NCBI GenBank assembly: GCA_963763115.1
Contig: CAVXNM010000041.1
Coordinates: 124,001-188,000, forward strand
From: CAVQCA01 sp963763115
GTDB taxonomy: Bacteria; Pseudomonadota; Gammaproteobacteria; UBA9214
Length of the DNA: 64,000 bases
Reading direction: 5' to 3'
The position numbers were made by a program, and so were the translations under genes. The notes beneath the pieces are model-generated. The model did not search any database. It was not told the DNA's origin and saw only the letters and a list, made by a program, of their open reading frames with translations. Shown in pieces: positions 54,251-63,331 of this stretch. Each line of letters starts with the position of its first letter. The stretch's first letter is position 1.

Positions 54251-55288
54251 TTAACTGGCACAGCGCAGCACCAGTTTGCCCACGGTCTGGCCGGATTCCA
54301 GGTCGCGATGGGCGTCGGCCACGTGATTGAAGGGATAGACGGTCACCCGGGGTGACGCGAGTTTCCCATCTTCCAGCCACTGGATCAGTTGCAGTAACCC
54401 GGTTTCCATGAGTGCCTGCCTGTCGAACAGGAAACTCAGGTTGAAACCGAGCACGCTGCGGTTGCGCGTCGTCAGGCTGAACGGGCTGAACCGCGGGGTG
54501 CGCCAGTAGTTCCAGGCGAGCCGGAGTTTCCCCGGCAGGCCGCCATGGCGGGGCAGCATGGAATGGAACCCGTAAACCACCAGCCGGCCGATCGGCGCAA
54601 GGTGCCGGTAGCTATATTCCAGGGTGGACACGCCGTTGGCGTCGAGAATGATGTCATAACCCCCGGGCGCGAGGTGTTCCGCTTCCCGCCACAGATCCTG
54701 CGATGACTTGTCGATGACGGCATCGGCGCCCAGCGCCTGCGCCGCCTTGACCTTGTGGGCGCCGCCGACCACGCCGACGACGCGGCAGCCCGCGATCCGT
54801 CCGAGTTGCACCAGCATACCGCCGACGCCGCCGGCTGCCGAATGCACCAGAATGGTTTCCCGCGCACGGGGGTGGGCCAGTTCGAACAGGGCAAACCACG
54901 CTGTCAGCGAGACCGCCGGAAACCCGGCCGCCTGTTCCGGGGTAAGCCGTTCCGGGCGCCTGAACACCTGATGGCGGCGGACGACAAGCCGGGTAGCGTA
55001 GCCATTGAAACGCGTGACCGCCATGACCGGTGTGTCGGGCGCGAGGTCGATGACCTGTTCGCCCGTGGCCAGCACGGTGCCGGCGACTTCGAAGCCGGGG
55101 GTGATGGGGTAGCCGACGTAGTGTTTGGCGGAGGCGTAAAGCCCCATGCGCGTCACGCAGTCCGCATAGTTGACGCCGATGGCCTCGACCGCGATCAGGA
55201 CCTCGTCAGGGCCGGGCGCCGGGTCCGGGTGTTCCTCGATGACCAGGCGGTCGTAACTCCCGGGTGTGTGGATAACGATTTTTTTCAC
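54251..55288 (-). CDS. Zinc-independent quinone oxidoreductase / VAT-1-like medium-chain dehydrogenase
   Basis: 345 aa from a GTG at 55288 (VKKIVIHTPGSYDRLVIEE); the longer frame adds implausible residues. GroES-like N-terminus with AIGVNYADCVTRMGLY and GYPITPGFEVAGTV, Rossmann domain with VHSAAGGVGGMLVQLGRIAG and GADAVIDK. No zinc-ligand cysteines at the structural positions. NADPH-dependent reductase of quinones or enones; substrate unknown. Confidence 0.87.
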   Translation of the reverse strand: MKKIVIHTPGSYDRLVIEEHPDPAPGPDEVLIAVEAIGVNYADCVTRMGLYASAKHYVGYPITPGFEVAGTVLATGEQVIDLAPDTPVMAVTRFNGYATRLVVRRHQVFRRPERLTPEQAAGFPAVSLTAWFALFELAHPRARETILVHSAAGGVGGMLVQLGRIAGCRVVGVVGGAHKVKAAQALGADAVIDKSSQDLWREAEHLAPGGYDIILDANGVSTLEYSYRHLAPIGRLVVYGFHSMLPRHGGLPGKLRLAWNYWRTPRFSPFSLTTRNRSVLGFNLSFLFDRQALMETGLLQLIQWLEDGKLASPRVTVYPFNHVADAHRDLESGQTVGKLVLRCAS

Positions 55289-55334
55289 GGCGGGTTGCGC
55301 GCTGCGGCTGTCACGCGGCGCCGGCGGGTGCCAC

Positions 55335-55631
55335 TCAGCTGCTTTCCTTGTCCTTGTCTTTCCCGCTTTTCGCATCGAACTGGACCACTACCGAGGACTG
55401 CGGTTCGTCGACAAACCGCGGCCGCAGGTTCATGGGGCGGCCCGCCGCCTCCGCCAGTTCGATCTCCCGGGCCGAGATGAGACTGAGACATTCCCGAATG
55501 CCCTGTACGGTGGCATCCGACAGGGGGTGGCGGTAACCGGGGCGCGTGTAGGTGTCTTTGGCAACATCCGTCAGCACACGCTTCATCGCACGCAGGATGC
55601 GTTCTTCCCTGGAGAGTTCCTGGTCTGCCAT
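55335..55631 (-). CDS. Hypothetical protein, 98 aa
   Basis: Helical N-terminal half (MADQELSREERILRAMKRVLTDVAKD), middle ATVQGIRECLSLISAREIEL and a C-terminal Lys/Asp/Glu tail. Soluble, no signal peptide. It looks like a conserved small gammaproteobacterial protein; function unknown. Same strand as, and upstream of, the oxidoreductase. Confidence 0.7.
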   Translation of the reverse strand: MADQELSREERILRAMKRVLTDVAKDTYTRPGYRHPLSDATVQGIRECLSLISAREIELAEAAGRPMNLRPRFVDEPQSSVVVQFDAKSGKDKDKESS

Positions 55632-55712
55632 ATGGATGTCCTCGGTGCACGGGCCGGGTGTGGGGGTGCGAGTATTGTCGCACAGAATGTGTGACCGTAC
55701 AGAAGAGCACGT

Positions 55713-56306
55713 CTAATCCTGCAGGTACATATACCTCCAGTGGCACCCGGAGAGGTTTCCGAGCGCGGTGAGCAGGGTCTCGCCCGGTACTGCCTCGGCA
55801 GGGTGGATGCCCCAGACGTCGATGAAGCTGTGGCCAAACGCCCCGCGACGGCGGAAGTTGAGGTCGAACAGCCTGCCGGAATAACCGCATTCACGACACC
55901 TCCAGCGGTGCTCCCGCGGGTCCGCACGCCACTGCCCGATCAGTTCCGGCCAGCGGTCTTCGGCCTTGCGGCATTGCGGGCAGCGCGGCGACGGCAACCG
56001 GCTGTCCGCCCTGAAGTGGATGCGGTCCTCCGCCGGCGAGAACCGGATGTGACAAAGTCTCCCGCTCGCACAGGCGCGTGCGCATTCGTCCGGGTCCGCC
56101 GGCGGCTCGAGCTCGATGGCCGGGGAGCAGCCGAGAAAAGTCACCAGTTGCAGGAACTGTTCTCCGGCGCGGTAGCCGCTTGCGAGGTCATGGCACGCCG
56201 GCGCGGCGATCAGTCCGATCGTCTGCAGCGCCGCAACCAGCGTCGCGGTCTCGACGGTCGGGCAGTCGACTTGCGCCGGGTAGATCACCAGTTTGTGGAC
56301 GGTCAC
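55713..56306 (-). CDS. Conserved-looking zinc-binding hypothetical protein, 197 aa
   Basis: N-terminal part HKLVIYPAQVDCPTVETATLV, middle FLQLVTFLGCSPAIELEPP, then a zinc-ribbon-like CPQC (about 115) and CREC (about 140) pair and the C-terminal SFIDVWGIHPAEAVPGETLL. Soluble. The strict spacing of the Cys pairs suggests a metal site. No recognised family name. Confidence 0.72.
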   Translation of the reverse strand: MTVHKLVIYPAQVDCPTVETATLVAALQTIGLIAAPACHDLASGYRAGEQFLQLVTFLGCSPAIELEPPADPDECARACASGRLCHIRFSPAEDRIHFRADSRLPSPRCPQCRKAEDRWPELIGQWRADPREHRWRCRECGYSGRLFDLNFRRRGAFGHSFIDVWGIHPAEAVPGETLLTALGNLSGCHWRYMYLQD

Positions 56307-56434
56307 GTGGATTCCTGATCGATATTCCCGGAGCTGCCGTGGTATCAGGACGGGCGGTGCGTCCCTGTTACCGGGAACGTGCTTGCTCCATAATAAGACC
56401 AGATGCCATTGCCTGTCAGCCGGGGGTGATCGTC

Positions 56435-57142
56435 ATGTCGTACACACAAGCGTTTACTATCCATGCCCTGGAGCTGGGGCCCATGGAGAATTTCATCTAC
56501 CTGATTCACGACCATGCCAGCGGCCGCGCGGCGGTTGTCGATCCCGCCTGGGATGTGCCGCAGGTGCTGGCGCTGGCGCAGCGCAAGGGCATGCGAATTA
56601 CCGATATTCTGCTGACCCACAGTCATCATGACCACATCAACGGTATCGAGGCGATGCTCGACAAGCATGACGCCCGTTTGCACCTGTTGAAGGAGGAGGC
56701 GCGCTTCTGGGGTCATGGCCTGGATCTGCCGATCCTGCACCATGGCGGCGACATCATCGAACTCGGCGCAACCCCGGTCAGCGTCCTGCATACACCGGGA
56801 CATACGCCCGGTTCGGCCTGTTACCGGGTCGGCGATGACCTGATCACCGGAGACACACTGTTCGTGTTCGGCTGCGGGCGCTGCGACCTGCGCGGTGGCG
56901 ATCCGGAGCAGATGTACGCGACCCTCAGGGACATGGCGGAACGTCTGCCGTCGGCAACCGTCATCCATCCGGGTCATAACTACGCGGAGCAGGCGACCTC
57001 CACCCTGGAGGAGCAGATCACGGGCAATCCCTTCCTGCACTTCGAGGACCCGGCCCGCTTCATCCGCTACCGCATGCAATACCATGACCGGCACCGTGAT
57101 GCGCCCTACGGGCCGGTGCGCAAGGGCGAGGAATTCGGGTAG
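56435..57142 (+). CDS. MBL-fold metallo-hydrolase (glyoxalase II-like)
   Basis: 235 aa from ATG 56435. Metal motifs: LTHSHHDHINGIE (HxHxDH), VLHTPGHTPGSACYRV and GDTLFVFGCGRCDLRGGDPEQMYATL, then HPGHNYAE. The GCGR(C/V)DL..DPEQMY pattern is shared with glyoxalase II and persulfide dioxygenase-like enzymes. Which thioester or persulfide is used cannot be told. An in-frame GTG at 56426 is an alternative start. Confidence 0.88.
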   Translation: MSYTQAFTIHALELGPMENFIYLIHDHASGRAAVVDPAWDVPQVLALAQRKGMRITDILLTHSHHDHINGIEAMLDKHDARLHLLKEEARFWGHGLDLPILHHGGDIIELGATPVSVLHTPGHTPGSACYRVGDDLITGDTLFVFGCGRCDLRGGDPEQMYATLRDMAERLPSATVIHPGHNYAEQATSTLEEQITGNPFLHFEDPARFIRYRMQYHDRHRDAPYGPVRKGEEFG

Positions 57143-57161
57143 TCGGCGTCGGGGGACGAAC

Positions 57162-57659
57162 ATGCGAATTCCTGATGACATCAATTGTCCGTATCGCTGC
57201 GCGCTCCTCGTGCTGCTGGCCTTGCTGGTCTCCGGCTGTGCCGGCCTGGGCGCCTACCGTGAGGCGCCGCGTGTCTCGCTGGTCAGCATCCAGCCGAAGG
57301 AGATGGGCGTACTCGAGCAGCGCTACGGGCTCCAGCTCAGGATCCTGAATCCCAATGACACCGCCCTCCCCGTGAAAGGGATGCAGTATGCGTTGCAGAT
57401 CAATGACCGTGAATTCGCCTATGGGGTCAGCCGGCAGCCGGTGACCATTCCCGCCTACGGCGAGGCCTTGCTCGATGTCGATGTGGTGAGCAACCTGCTC
57501 AGTGTGCTGCAACAGCTGCAGGAGGCGAACACCGGCACACAGGAAAGCCTGAAATACCGGCTCTCGGGAAGCCTCAGCCTCGAGAACCGCCTCGGCAAGC
57601 TGCCGTTCGATTATCACGGGGAACTGAACTATCTCCCGGCCGACTCCACTGTCCCCTGA
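57162..57659 (+). CDS. LEA14/WHy-domain lipoprotein
   Basis: 165 aa. Lipoprotein signal with lipobox LVSGC (Cys about residue 26), followed by a WHy/LEA-2 domain: VSLVSIQPKEMGVLEQRYGLQLRILNPNDTALPVKGMQYAL and SGSLSLENRLGKLPFDYHGEL. Members are desiccation/stress-related periplasmic or outer-membrane lipoproteins. Starts 19 bases after the MBL hydrolase. Confidence 0.87.
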   Translation: MRIPDDINCPYRCALLVLLALLVSGCAGLGAYREAPRVSLVSIQPKEMGVLEQRYGLQLRILNPNDTALPVKGMQYALQINDREFAYGVSRQPVTIPAYGEALLDVDVVSNLLSVLQQLQEANTGTQESLKYRLSGSLSLENRLGKLPFDYHGELNYLPADSTVP

Positions 57660-57746
57660 CGGGCCACACGCGCTGGTTGGCAGGCGGACAGGACGATGGT
57701 GCGCATCGGTGGCGGCGATTGACGCGCGGCGCTATGGAAAGCAGCG

Positions 57747-58412
57747 GTGAGGGAGGAGGCCACGCGTTTCCGGCAGGCCCTGGTCGGCGTTGCGGTATTC
57801 ATCGGCCTGCTCTGGGTCCTCGAACTACTCGATACCGGGTTTGACCTGCATCTGTCGCGCCTCGGCGTCTACCCGCGTGCGTGGCACGGCCTGTGGGGTG
57901 TGCTCTTCGCGCCGCTGATCCACGGCTCCTGGCAGCATCTGATTTCCAACAGTCTGGTCCTCCTGGTGCTTGGCGTTGTTCTGCTCTACGGGTATCCGCG
58001 CGCGTCCCGCGATGTGATCTTGCTGGTGTGGCTGGGATCAGGGCTGGGTGTCTGGTTGTTTGCGCGGGGCAGCTACCACTTCGGCGCCAGCGGATTGGCG
58101 CACGGCCTGATGTTCTTCATCTTCGTCAGCGGGATCCTACGCCGGGAGCGGCTGCCGATTGCACTTTCCCTGATCGTGTTCTTACTGTACGGCGGCATGG
58201 TGGCAACGATCTTTCCGCAGCAACCGGGCATCTCCTACGAGAGTCATTTCTTCGGCGCGTTGATGGGTGTCATCGCGGCGTTTCTGTTCCGGCATCGCGA
58301 TCCGGCGCTACCCGGGAAGACCTATGACTGGGAGGACAGACCAGCCGATGATGACCAGCCGGCTTCCGATGATACGCGTCCGGAGGAGGGCGACGACACG
58401 AATGCCCGTTGA
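57747..58412 (+). CDS. Rhomboid family intramembrane serine protease
   Basis: 221 aa, six TM helices, GTG start. FAPLIHGSWQHLISNSLVL (HxxxN helix 2), YHFGASGLAHGL (catalytic Ser in GASG) and SYESHFFGALMGVIAAFLF (catalytic His). Followed by a hydrophilic acidic tail (DDQPASDDTRPEEGDD). Cleaves TM substrates; targets unknown. Confidence 0.93.
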   Translation: MREEATRFRQALVGVAVFIGLLWVLELLDTGFDLHLSRLGVYPRAWHGLWGVLFAPLIHGSWQHLISNSLVLLVLGVVLLYGYPRASRDVILLVWLGSGLGVWLFARGSYHFGASGLAHGLMFFIFVSGILRRERLPIALSLIVFLLYGGMVATIFPQQPGISYESHFFGALMGVIAAFLFRHRDPALPGKTYDWEDRPADDDQPASDDTRPEEGDDTNAR

Positions 58413-58527
58413 GGCTGTTGTGTGCCTGGCCCCGCTGCCGACCTGATTTTCCCTGTGCTAGACTTCGACGACTTAATGATCAGTTTCCTCATGCCCGTAC
58501 GGGCACATGCACATAAGGTATCCCTAT

Positions 58528-58989
58528 ATGAATCATGCGGTTGCAATTTCATTGCTCATCTGCCTGCTGGTCCTGGCAACGGGCTGCCAGTCCACGCTGA
58601 CGGGCGAATCCTATTCGCGCAGCGAGGCGCGCAAGGCCCAGCAGGTCCAGTACGGTATGGTCGAGTATCTCAGGCCGGTCGTGATTGAAGGCACCAAGAC
58701 ACCGGTCGGCGCCGGCGCCGGCGCCGCCGTCGGCGGCATCGCGGGCAGCAGCGTGGGCGGAGGCAAGGGGGCGGCCGTGGCAAGCGTCCTCGGCGCGGTT
58801 GCCGGCGGCGTGGCCGGCGCCGCGGTCGAAGAGCAGGCGACAAAGCGCCAGGGTGTGGAAATCACTGTGCGGCTGGACAATAATCAGATTATCGCCGTGG
58901 TGCAGGAAGTCTCCCCCACGGTCTCGTTCCAGGTCGGTGACCGCGTACGCGTCCTGACCGTCAACGGTACAACGCGCATCGCCCAGTAA
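58528..58989 (+). CDS. Glycine-zipper 2TM lipoprotein (SlyB-like)
   Basis: 153 aa. Lipobox LATGC (Cys about residue 20); a glycine-zipper segment (VGAGAGAAVGGIAGSSVGGG and following, about 65-100) and a C-terminal beta domain (GVEITVRLDNNQIIAVVQE). Belongs to the outer-membrane SlyB/Pcp-type lipoproteins. The ATG at 58528 is preferred over 58507 because the lipoprotein signal starts there. Confidence 0.85.
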   Translation: MNHAVAISLLICLLVLATGCQSTLTGESYSRSEARKAQQVQYGMVEYLRPVVIEGTKTPVGAGAGAAVGGIAGSSVGGGKGAAVASVLGAVAGGVAGAAVEEQATKRQGVEITVRLDNNQIIAVVQEVSPTVSFQVGDRVRVLTVNGTTRIAQ

Positions 58990-59071
58990 GGAGATCCGAG
59001 ACAGCGGCCACTCCATGACGCAGCCATGATCTATACTCTTTATGTTGAATGTGTCAGCGGAGGGTAAAGTC

Positions 59072-59539
59072 ATGGCAATCGCCTCAACAGTATCAAGGTG
59101 TCTGGCTGAATACGATGTACCCTACGACGTGATGGGTCATACCCATACGGCCACAAGCACGGAAAGTGCCGTCGTGGCACATGTACCCGGAAACCGGCTT
59201 GCCAAATCCGTAGTCCTGGAGGATGGTAATGGCTATCTGATGGTGGTCCTGCCCGCCAGTCGGCGAGTTGACCTGGGCGAACTGCAACGCCAGCTGAATA
59301 GGAGCCTGGAACTGGCGAGCGAATATGATCTCGGCAACCTGTTCAGCGATTGTGAAATCGGGGCGCTACCCGCGATAGGTCCGGCGTACGGCATGGAAAC
59401 GCTCGTGGATGATGCCATCGCGGAACAGCCGGAAATCTATTTTGAAGCCGGCGATCATGAGCAACTGATCCATGTGAGTGCCGAGGTTTTCGAAACTCTG
59501 ATGGGCGAGACCATCAGGCACGGAAATTTTAGTCATTAA
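59072..59539 (+). CDS. YbaK/EbsC-type aminoacyl-tRNA deacylase domain protein
   Basis: 155 aa from ATG 59072. YbaK-like fold: YDVMGHTHTATSTESAVVA, NRLAKSVVLEDGNGYLMVVLPASRRVDLGELQ (the conserved Lys of the active site in AKSVVL), FSDCEIGALPAIGPAYGMETLVD. Hydrolyses mischarged tRNAs in related proteins; specificity unknown here. Confidence 0.85.
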   Translation: MAIASTVSRCLAEYDVPYDVMGHTHTATSTESAVVAHVPGNRLAKSVVLEDGNGYLMVVLPASRRVDLGELQRQLNRSLELASEYDLGNLFSDCEIGALPAIGPAYGMETLVDDAIAEQPEIYFEAGDHEQLIHVSAEVFETLMGETIRHGNFSH

Positions 59540-59772
59540 ATAGCGGATAAAGTGAACGACACCGGCGCGTGCCGGCGTGATATGGACTGTTTGACCTGTG
59601 GCCGACGACCCGGTTCGTCAATATTATGACGCGTAACTGCAGAAGCTGGCCGTAATCTTTCCCCTGAGGCCGTATCCGGATCTATGCGCCCGACGGTAGT
59701 CGACATGATTTTCTCAATAGTGGTGCGTGACGGACCGAACGCACCGGTTCCTTCCAGTCCTGTTCATTTCAG

Positions 59773-59802
59773 TTGACAAGCGATCCGGGTCTGCAAGACA
59801 AT
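59773..59802 (+). promoter_or_regulatory. Probable sigma70 promoter of the tRNA-tuf operon
   Basis: TTGACA (59773-59778) and a GACAAT-like -10 (about 59797-59802) with about 18-base spacing, followed by a GC-rich discriminator (GCGGG) and tRNA-Tyr starting at 59820. Layout and GC discriminator match stable-RNA promoters under stringent control. The -10 is not a perfect consensus. Confidence 0.55.
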
Positions 59803-59819
59803 TGCGGGCTTGCATTTTT

Positions 59820-59904
59820 GGAGGGGTTCCCGAGCGGTCAAAGGGATCAGACTGTAAATCTGACGGCTCAGCCTTCGGAGGTTCAAATCCTCCCCCCTCC
59901 ACCA
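59820..59904 (+). tRNA. tRNA-Tyr (GTA)
   Basis: 85 nt including the encoded CCA. GGAGGGG acceptor pairs with CCCCTCC at 59894-59900; anticodon loop ACTGTAAAT with GTA; long variable arm; T-arm GTTCAAATCC. First of three tRNAs in front of tuf. Confidence 0.97.
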
Positions 59905-60128
59905 AACGTGATGAAATCACACCCTGCCGGGGCCACGGTGGTGGTTATCGGGGTTTGGTCCGTGCGGATGCGGCTGGTCGGCGAGGTCACGGTTCTCGCT
60001 GACTAAAACCAGGGCTTCAGCCCGTACCGTGGGGCGTTGTCGGGTGTATGCGAGGGTGTGAGGATGCCGGTCGGGTGAGGCCCTGCGGGGTGGAACTGCA
60101 GACGGCCGGGCCGGGAATCGGTTTACAG

Positions 60129-60202
<74 letters not shown>

Positions 60203-60212
60203 GAAATAAAAG

Positions 60213-60245
60213 GTGAAAATCGGGGTCCGACCCCAGTTTGATTTT
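60213..60245. repeat. Palindrome between tRNA-Gly and tRNA-Thr
   Basis: AAAATCGGGGT ... ACCCCAGTTTGATTTT forms an imperfect hairpin with a CCG loop. It fills the short spacer between two tRNA genes and could be a processing or REP-type element. Confidence 0.55.
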
Positions 60246-60321
<76 letters not shown>

Positions 60322-60381
60322 GTACATGACTGGCAGGTTAGTCAGGGTAAACGCACAGCCACGCAACGGGAGACAGGCGCG

Positions 60382-61573
60382 ATGTCCAAGGAAAAATTCG
60401 AGCGAACGAAGCCGCATGTAAACGTGGGGACGATAGGTCACGTGGATCATGGGAAGACGACGTTGACGGCGGCGATCACGAAGGTGATGGCGGAGAAGCA
60501 CGGTGGTGTATTCAAGGCGTACGACCAGATTGACAATGCGCCGGAAGAGAAGGCGCGCGGCATAACGATTGCGACGGCGCACGTGGAGTACGAGAGTGAC
60601 ACGCGTCACTATGCGCACGTGGACTGTCCGGGGCACGCGGACTATGTGAAGAACATGATCACGGGTGCGGCGCAGATGGACGGAGCGATTCTGGTGGTGA
60701 GTGCGGCGGACGGTCCGATGCCGCAGACGCGCGAGCACATTCTGCTTTCTCGTCAGGTGGGGGTGCCGTACATTCTGGTGTACATGAACAAGGCGGACCA
60801 GGTTGACGATGCGGAGTTGCTGGAGCTGGTGGAGATGGAGATCCGGGAGTTGCTGGAGAGATACGATTTTCCGGGTGACGACACGCCGATTGTGACCGGT
60901 TCTGCGCTGAAGGCGCTGGAGGGAGACACGAGTGATATTGGTGTGCCCTCGATATTGAAGCTGGTGGAGGCGATGGATGCCTACATACCGGAGCCGGAGC
61001 GGGCGATGGACGGTGAGTTTTCTGATGCCGGTGGAGGATGTGTTTTCGATTTCGGGTCGTGGCACGGTGGTGACGGGACGTATTGAGCGTGGTGTGGTGA
61101 AGGTGGGTGACGAGATATCGATTGTGGGTATCAAGGACACGCTGAAGACGACGTGCACGGGTGTGGAGATGTTTCGCAAGCTGCTGGACCAGGGTCAGGC
61201 GGGCGACAATGTGGGTGTGTTGCTGCGTGGCACGAAGCGCGAGGAGGTTGAGCGTGGACAGGTGCTGGCGAAGCCGGGGACGATCACGCCGCACACGAAG
61301 TTTGAGTGTGAGGTGTACGTGCTGTCGAAGGAGGAGGGCGGACGTCACACGCCGTTTTTCAATGGATACCGGCCGCAGTTTTACTTCCGCACGACGGACG
61401 TGACGGGGGCGTGTGATCTTCCGGAGGGAGTGGAGATGGTGATGCCGGGAGACAACGTGAAGATGACGGTATCGCTGATTGCGCCGATTGCGATGGAAGA
61501 GGGCTTGCGCTTTGCCATCCGCGAGGGTGGGCGCACGGTTGGCGCCGGCGTCGTCTCGAAAGTCATCGAGTGA
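60382..61573 (+). pseudogene. tuf: Elongation factor Tu with a one-base insertion
   Basis: Delivers aminoacyl-tRNA to the ribosome. N-terminal GTPase parts are normal: GHVDHGKTTLTAAIT, the RGITIATAHVEY switch, DCPGHADYV and NKADQVDD. At 61018-61021 the run TTTT replaces an expected TTT (GEFLMPVEDVFSI), shifting the frame near residue 213; the second and third domains continue perfectly in the +1 frame to the stop at 61573. Removing one T restores 396 aa, the normal length. Either a real lesion covered by another tuf copy, or an assembly error in a homopolymer. Confidence 0.95.
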
Positions 61574-61582
61574 AGAATACGG

Positions 61583-61629
61583 TGTAGGAGCGGGCTTGCC
61601 CGCGAAGTGCGGCCAGGGCCGCTCCTACA
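61583..61629. repeat. REP-like palindrome between tuf and tRNA-Trp
   Basis: TGTAGGAGCGG (61583-61593) is perfectly complementary to CCGCTCCTACA (61619-61629), with inner GGGCTTGCCC. The sequence GTAGGAGCGGGCTTGCCCGC is very close to the common Pseudomonas REP core. It may act as a terminator or mRNA stabiliser for tuf. Confidence 0.85.
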
Positions 61630-61641
61630 GGTGACGAGTTT

Positions 61642-61717
61642 AGGCCAGTAGCTCAATTGGCAGAGCGGCGGTCTCCAAAACCGCAGGTTGGGGGTTCGAT
61701 TCCCTCCTGGCCTGCCA
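61642..61717 (+). tRNA. tRNA-Trp (CCA)
   Basis: 76 nt with encoded CCA. AGGCCAG pairs with CTGGCCT at 61707-61713; anticodon CCA in CGGTCTCCAAAACCG; T-arm GTTCGATTC. Lies between tuf and secE, the usual place. Confidence 0.97.
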
Positions 61718-61730
61718 GAGGGCAGGAGGA

Positions 61731-61762
61731 TCAGGGACGGATTCATATCTGTCCCTGATCTT
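61731..61762. repeat. Palindrome between tRNA-Trp and secE
   Basis: GATCAGGGACGGAT ... ATCTGTCCCTGATC forms a near-perfect hairpin of about 13 bp with a short loop, ending about 14 bases before the secE start. It could influence secE translation or be another dispersed hairpin element. Confidence 0.7.
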
Positions 61763-61775
61763 GATGGAAGTGATT

Positions 61776-62153
61776 ATGAACGCAAAAGCTGAAATGCAGG
61801 GCGGTCGACTGGACACGCTGAAACTCTGGGCAGCCATCCTGTTGATGGGCGCCGGGATTTACGGCTACTACTATTTCGCCGACGTCATGGTCGTGCTGCG
61901 GGTGCTCGGCTTGCTGGCGGTGGCGGCCATCGCGATTGGCGTTGTTTACCAGACGGTCATCGGGCGCACGATCGTGGGGTTCGTCAGCGGCGCACAGAAC
62001 GAGGTGCGGCGCATGGTCTGGCCGAGCCGGACCGAGACGCTGCAGACCACCATGGCCGTTGTTTTCATTGTTCTGGTGGTCGGGGTGTTTCTCTGGCTGC
62101 TGGACATGGTTCTGTTGCGCGCCGTTCAATTTCTGACAGGTCAGGGAAGCTGA
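61776..62153 (+). CDS. secE: Preprotein translocase subunit SecE
   Basis: 125 aa with three TM segments (LWAAILLMGAGIYGYYYF, VLGLLAVAAIAIGVVYQ, VVFIVLVVGVFLWLLDMVLL) and the conserved cytoplasmic region FVSGAQNEVRRMVWPSRTET just before the last helix. Essential part of SecYEG. Start at 61776 (MNAKAEMQ); nusG follows 4 bases after the stop. Confidence 0.95.
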   Translation: MNAKAEMQGGRLDTLKLWAAILLMGAGIYGYYYFADVMVVLRVLGLLAVAAIAIGVVYQTVIGRTIVGFVSGAQNEVRRMVWPSRTETLQTTMAVVFIVLVVGVFLWLLDMVLLRAVQFLTGQGS

Positions 62154-62157
62154 GATA

Positions 62158-62691
62158 ATGTCATTGCAGTGGTACGTCGTACACGCGTATTCGGGGTTTG
62201 AGAACCAGGTCAAGCGCACGCTGCAGGATCGTATTACGCGCAGCGGAATGCAGGACAAGTTCGGCGACATTCTGGTGCCGACGGAAGAGGTCGTCGAGAT
62301 GCGCGATGGCGCCAAGCGCAAGAGCGAGCGCAAGTTCTTTCCGGGTTATGTGCTGGTGCAGATGGAAATGAATGACGATACCTGGCATCTGGTCAAGGAT
62401 GCCCCCAAGGTCATGGGATTTATCGGCGGAACCAGCGACCGTCCGGCGCCGATTTCCCAGCGCGAGGCGGATTCCATACTGCAGCGGGTTCAGGAAGGCG
62501 TGGACAAGCCCAGACCGAAGGTCCTGTTCGAGGCGGGCGAGGTGGTGCGCGTCACCGACGGACCGTTCAACGACTTCAACGGCGTGGTGGAAGAGGTCAA
62601 TTACGAAAAGAGCCGGCTGCGGGTGTCCGTGCTGATCTTCGGCCGCTCCACGCCGGTCGAGCTGGAATTCGGCCAGGTGGAAAAGGCGTAA
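62158..62691 (+). CDS. nusG: Transcription termination/antitermination protein NusG
   Basis: 177 aa. NGN domain (WYVVHAYSGFENQVKRTLQD; FFPGYVLVQMEMNDDTWHLV) and KOW domain (VRVTDGPFNDFNGVVEEVNYEKSRLRV). Couples RNA polymerase with Rho and ribosomes. Overall order secE-nusG-rplK-rplA is conserved. Confidence 0.97.
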   Translation: MSLQWYVVHAYSGFENQVKRTLQDRITRSGMQDKFGDILVPTEEVVEMRDGAKRKSERKFFPGYVLVQMEMNDDTWHLVKDAPKVMGFIGGTSDRPAPISQREADSILQRVQEGVDKPRPKVLFEAGEVVRVTDGPFNDFNGVVEEVNYEKSRLRVSVLIFGRSTPVELEFGQVEKA

Positions 62692-62746
62692 GAAGCTGGG
62701 GACAGAATCAAGTCTGTTACATGATGTCCGTGCATGAACAGTTGTT

Positions 62747-62827
62747 TTCACCGCAGAGACGCAAAGAACGCAGAGAAATCTTCTGAAAGAATAAAACTCT
62801 GCGTTCCCTGGCTCTATGGTGAATTTG
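62747..62827. repeat. Dispersed palindromic repeat, copy 3
   Basis: The left arm CACCGCAGAGACGCAAAGAA (62749-62768 and onward) differs from copy 1 at one base within that stretch. The right arm (about 62797-62827, CTCTGCGTTCCCTGG...ATGGTGAA) is a diverged complement. It sits in the 208-base nusG-rplK gap, inside an essential operon. Confidence 0.82.
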
Positions 62828-62899
62828 TCTTTCATGGATGGACACTGGTAATTGGTAAACCGGGGAGCCGCAAGGCGCTTGTACCCACAGGAGTAGATG

Positions 62900-63328
62900 A
62901 TGGCAAAGAAAATCCAGGCTTACATCAAGCTGCAGGTCAAGGCGGGTGAAGCCAACCCGAGTCCGCCGGTCGGCCCGGCGCTGGGTCAGCACGGCGTGAA
63001 CATCATGGAGTTCTGCAAGGCATTCAATGCCCAGACCCAGCAGATCGAAAAGGGTCTGCCGATCCCCGTCGTGATCACCGTGTACAGCGATCGCAGCTTC
63101 ACTTTCGTCACCAAGACGCCCCCCGCCTCGGTGCTGTTGATGAAGGCGCTCGGAATACCCAAGGGTTCCAGTACGCCCAACACCAACAAGGTGGGCACGG
63201 TCAGCCGGGCCCAGCTTGAAGAGATCGCCGCCACCAAGATGCCCGACCTCAATGCCGCGGATCTTGATGCGGCAGTGCGCATCGTCGCCGGTACCGCCCG
63301 CAGTATGGGCCTTGTGGTGGAGGGTTGA
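62900..63328 (+). CDS. rplK: 50S ribosomal protein L11
   Basis: 142 aa, the standard length from the ATG at 62900 (an ATG at 62897 is directly adjacent). KKIQAYIKLQVKAGEANPSP, PVGPALGQHGVNIMEFCKAF, a Pro-rich linker and a C-terminal RNA-binding domain with KVGTVSRAQLEEIA. Part of the GTPase-associated centre. Confidence 0.98.
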   Translation: MAKKIQAYIKLQVKAGEANPSPPVGPALGQHGVNIMEFCKAFNAQTQQIEKGLPIPVVITVYSDRSFTFVTKTPPASVLLMKALGIPKGSSTPNTNKVGTVSRAQLEEIAATKMPDLNAADLDAAVRIVAGTARSMGLVVEG

Positions 63329-63331
63329 CCG

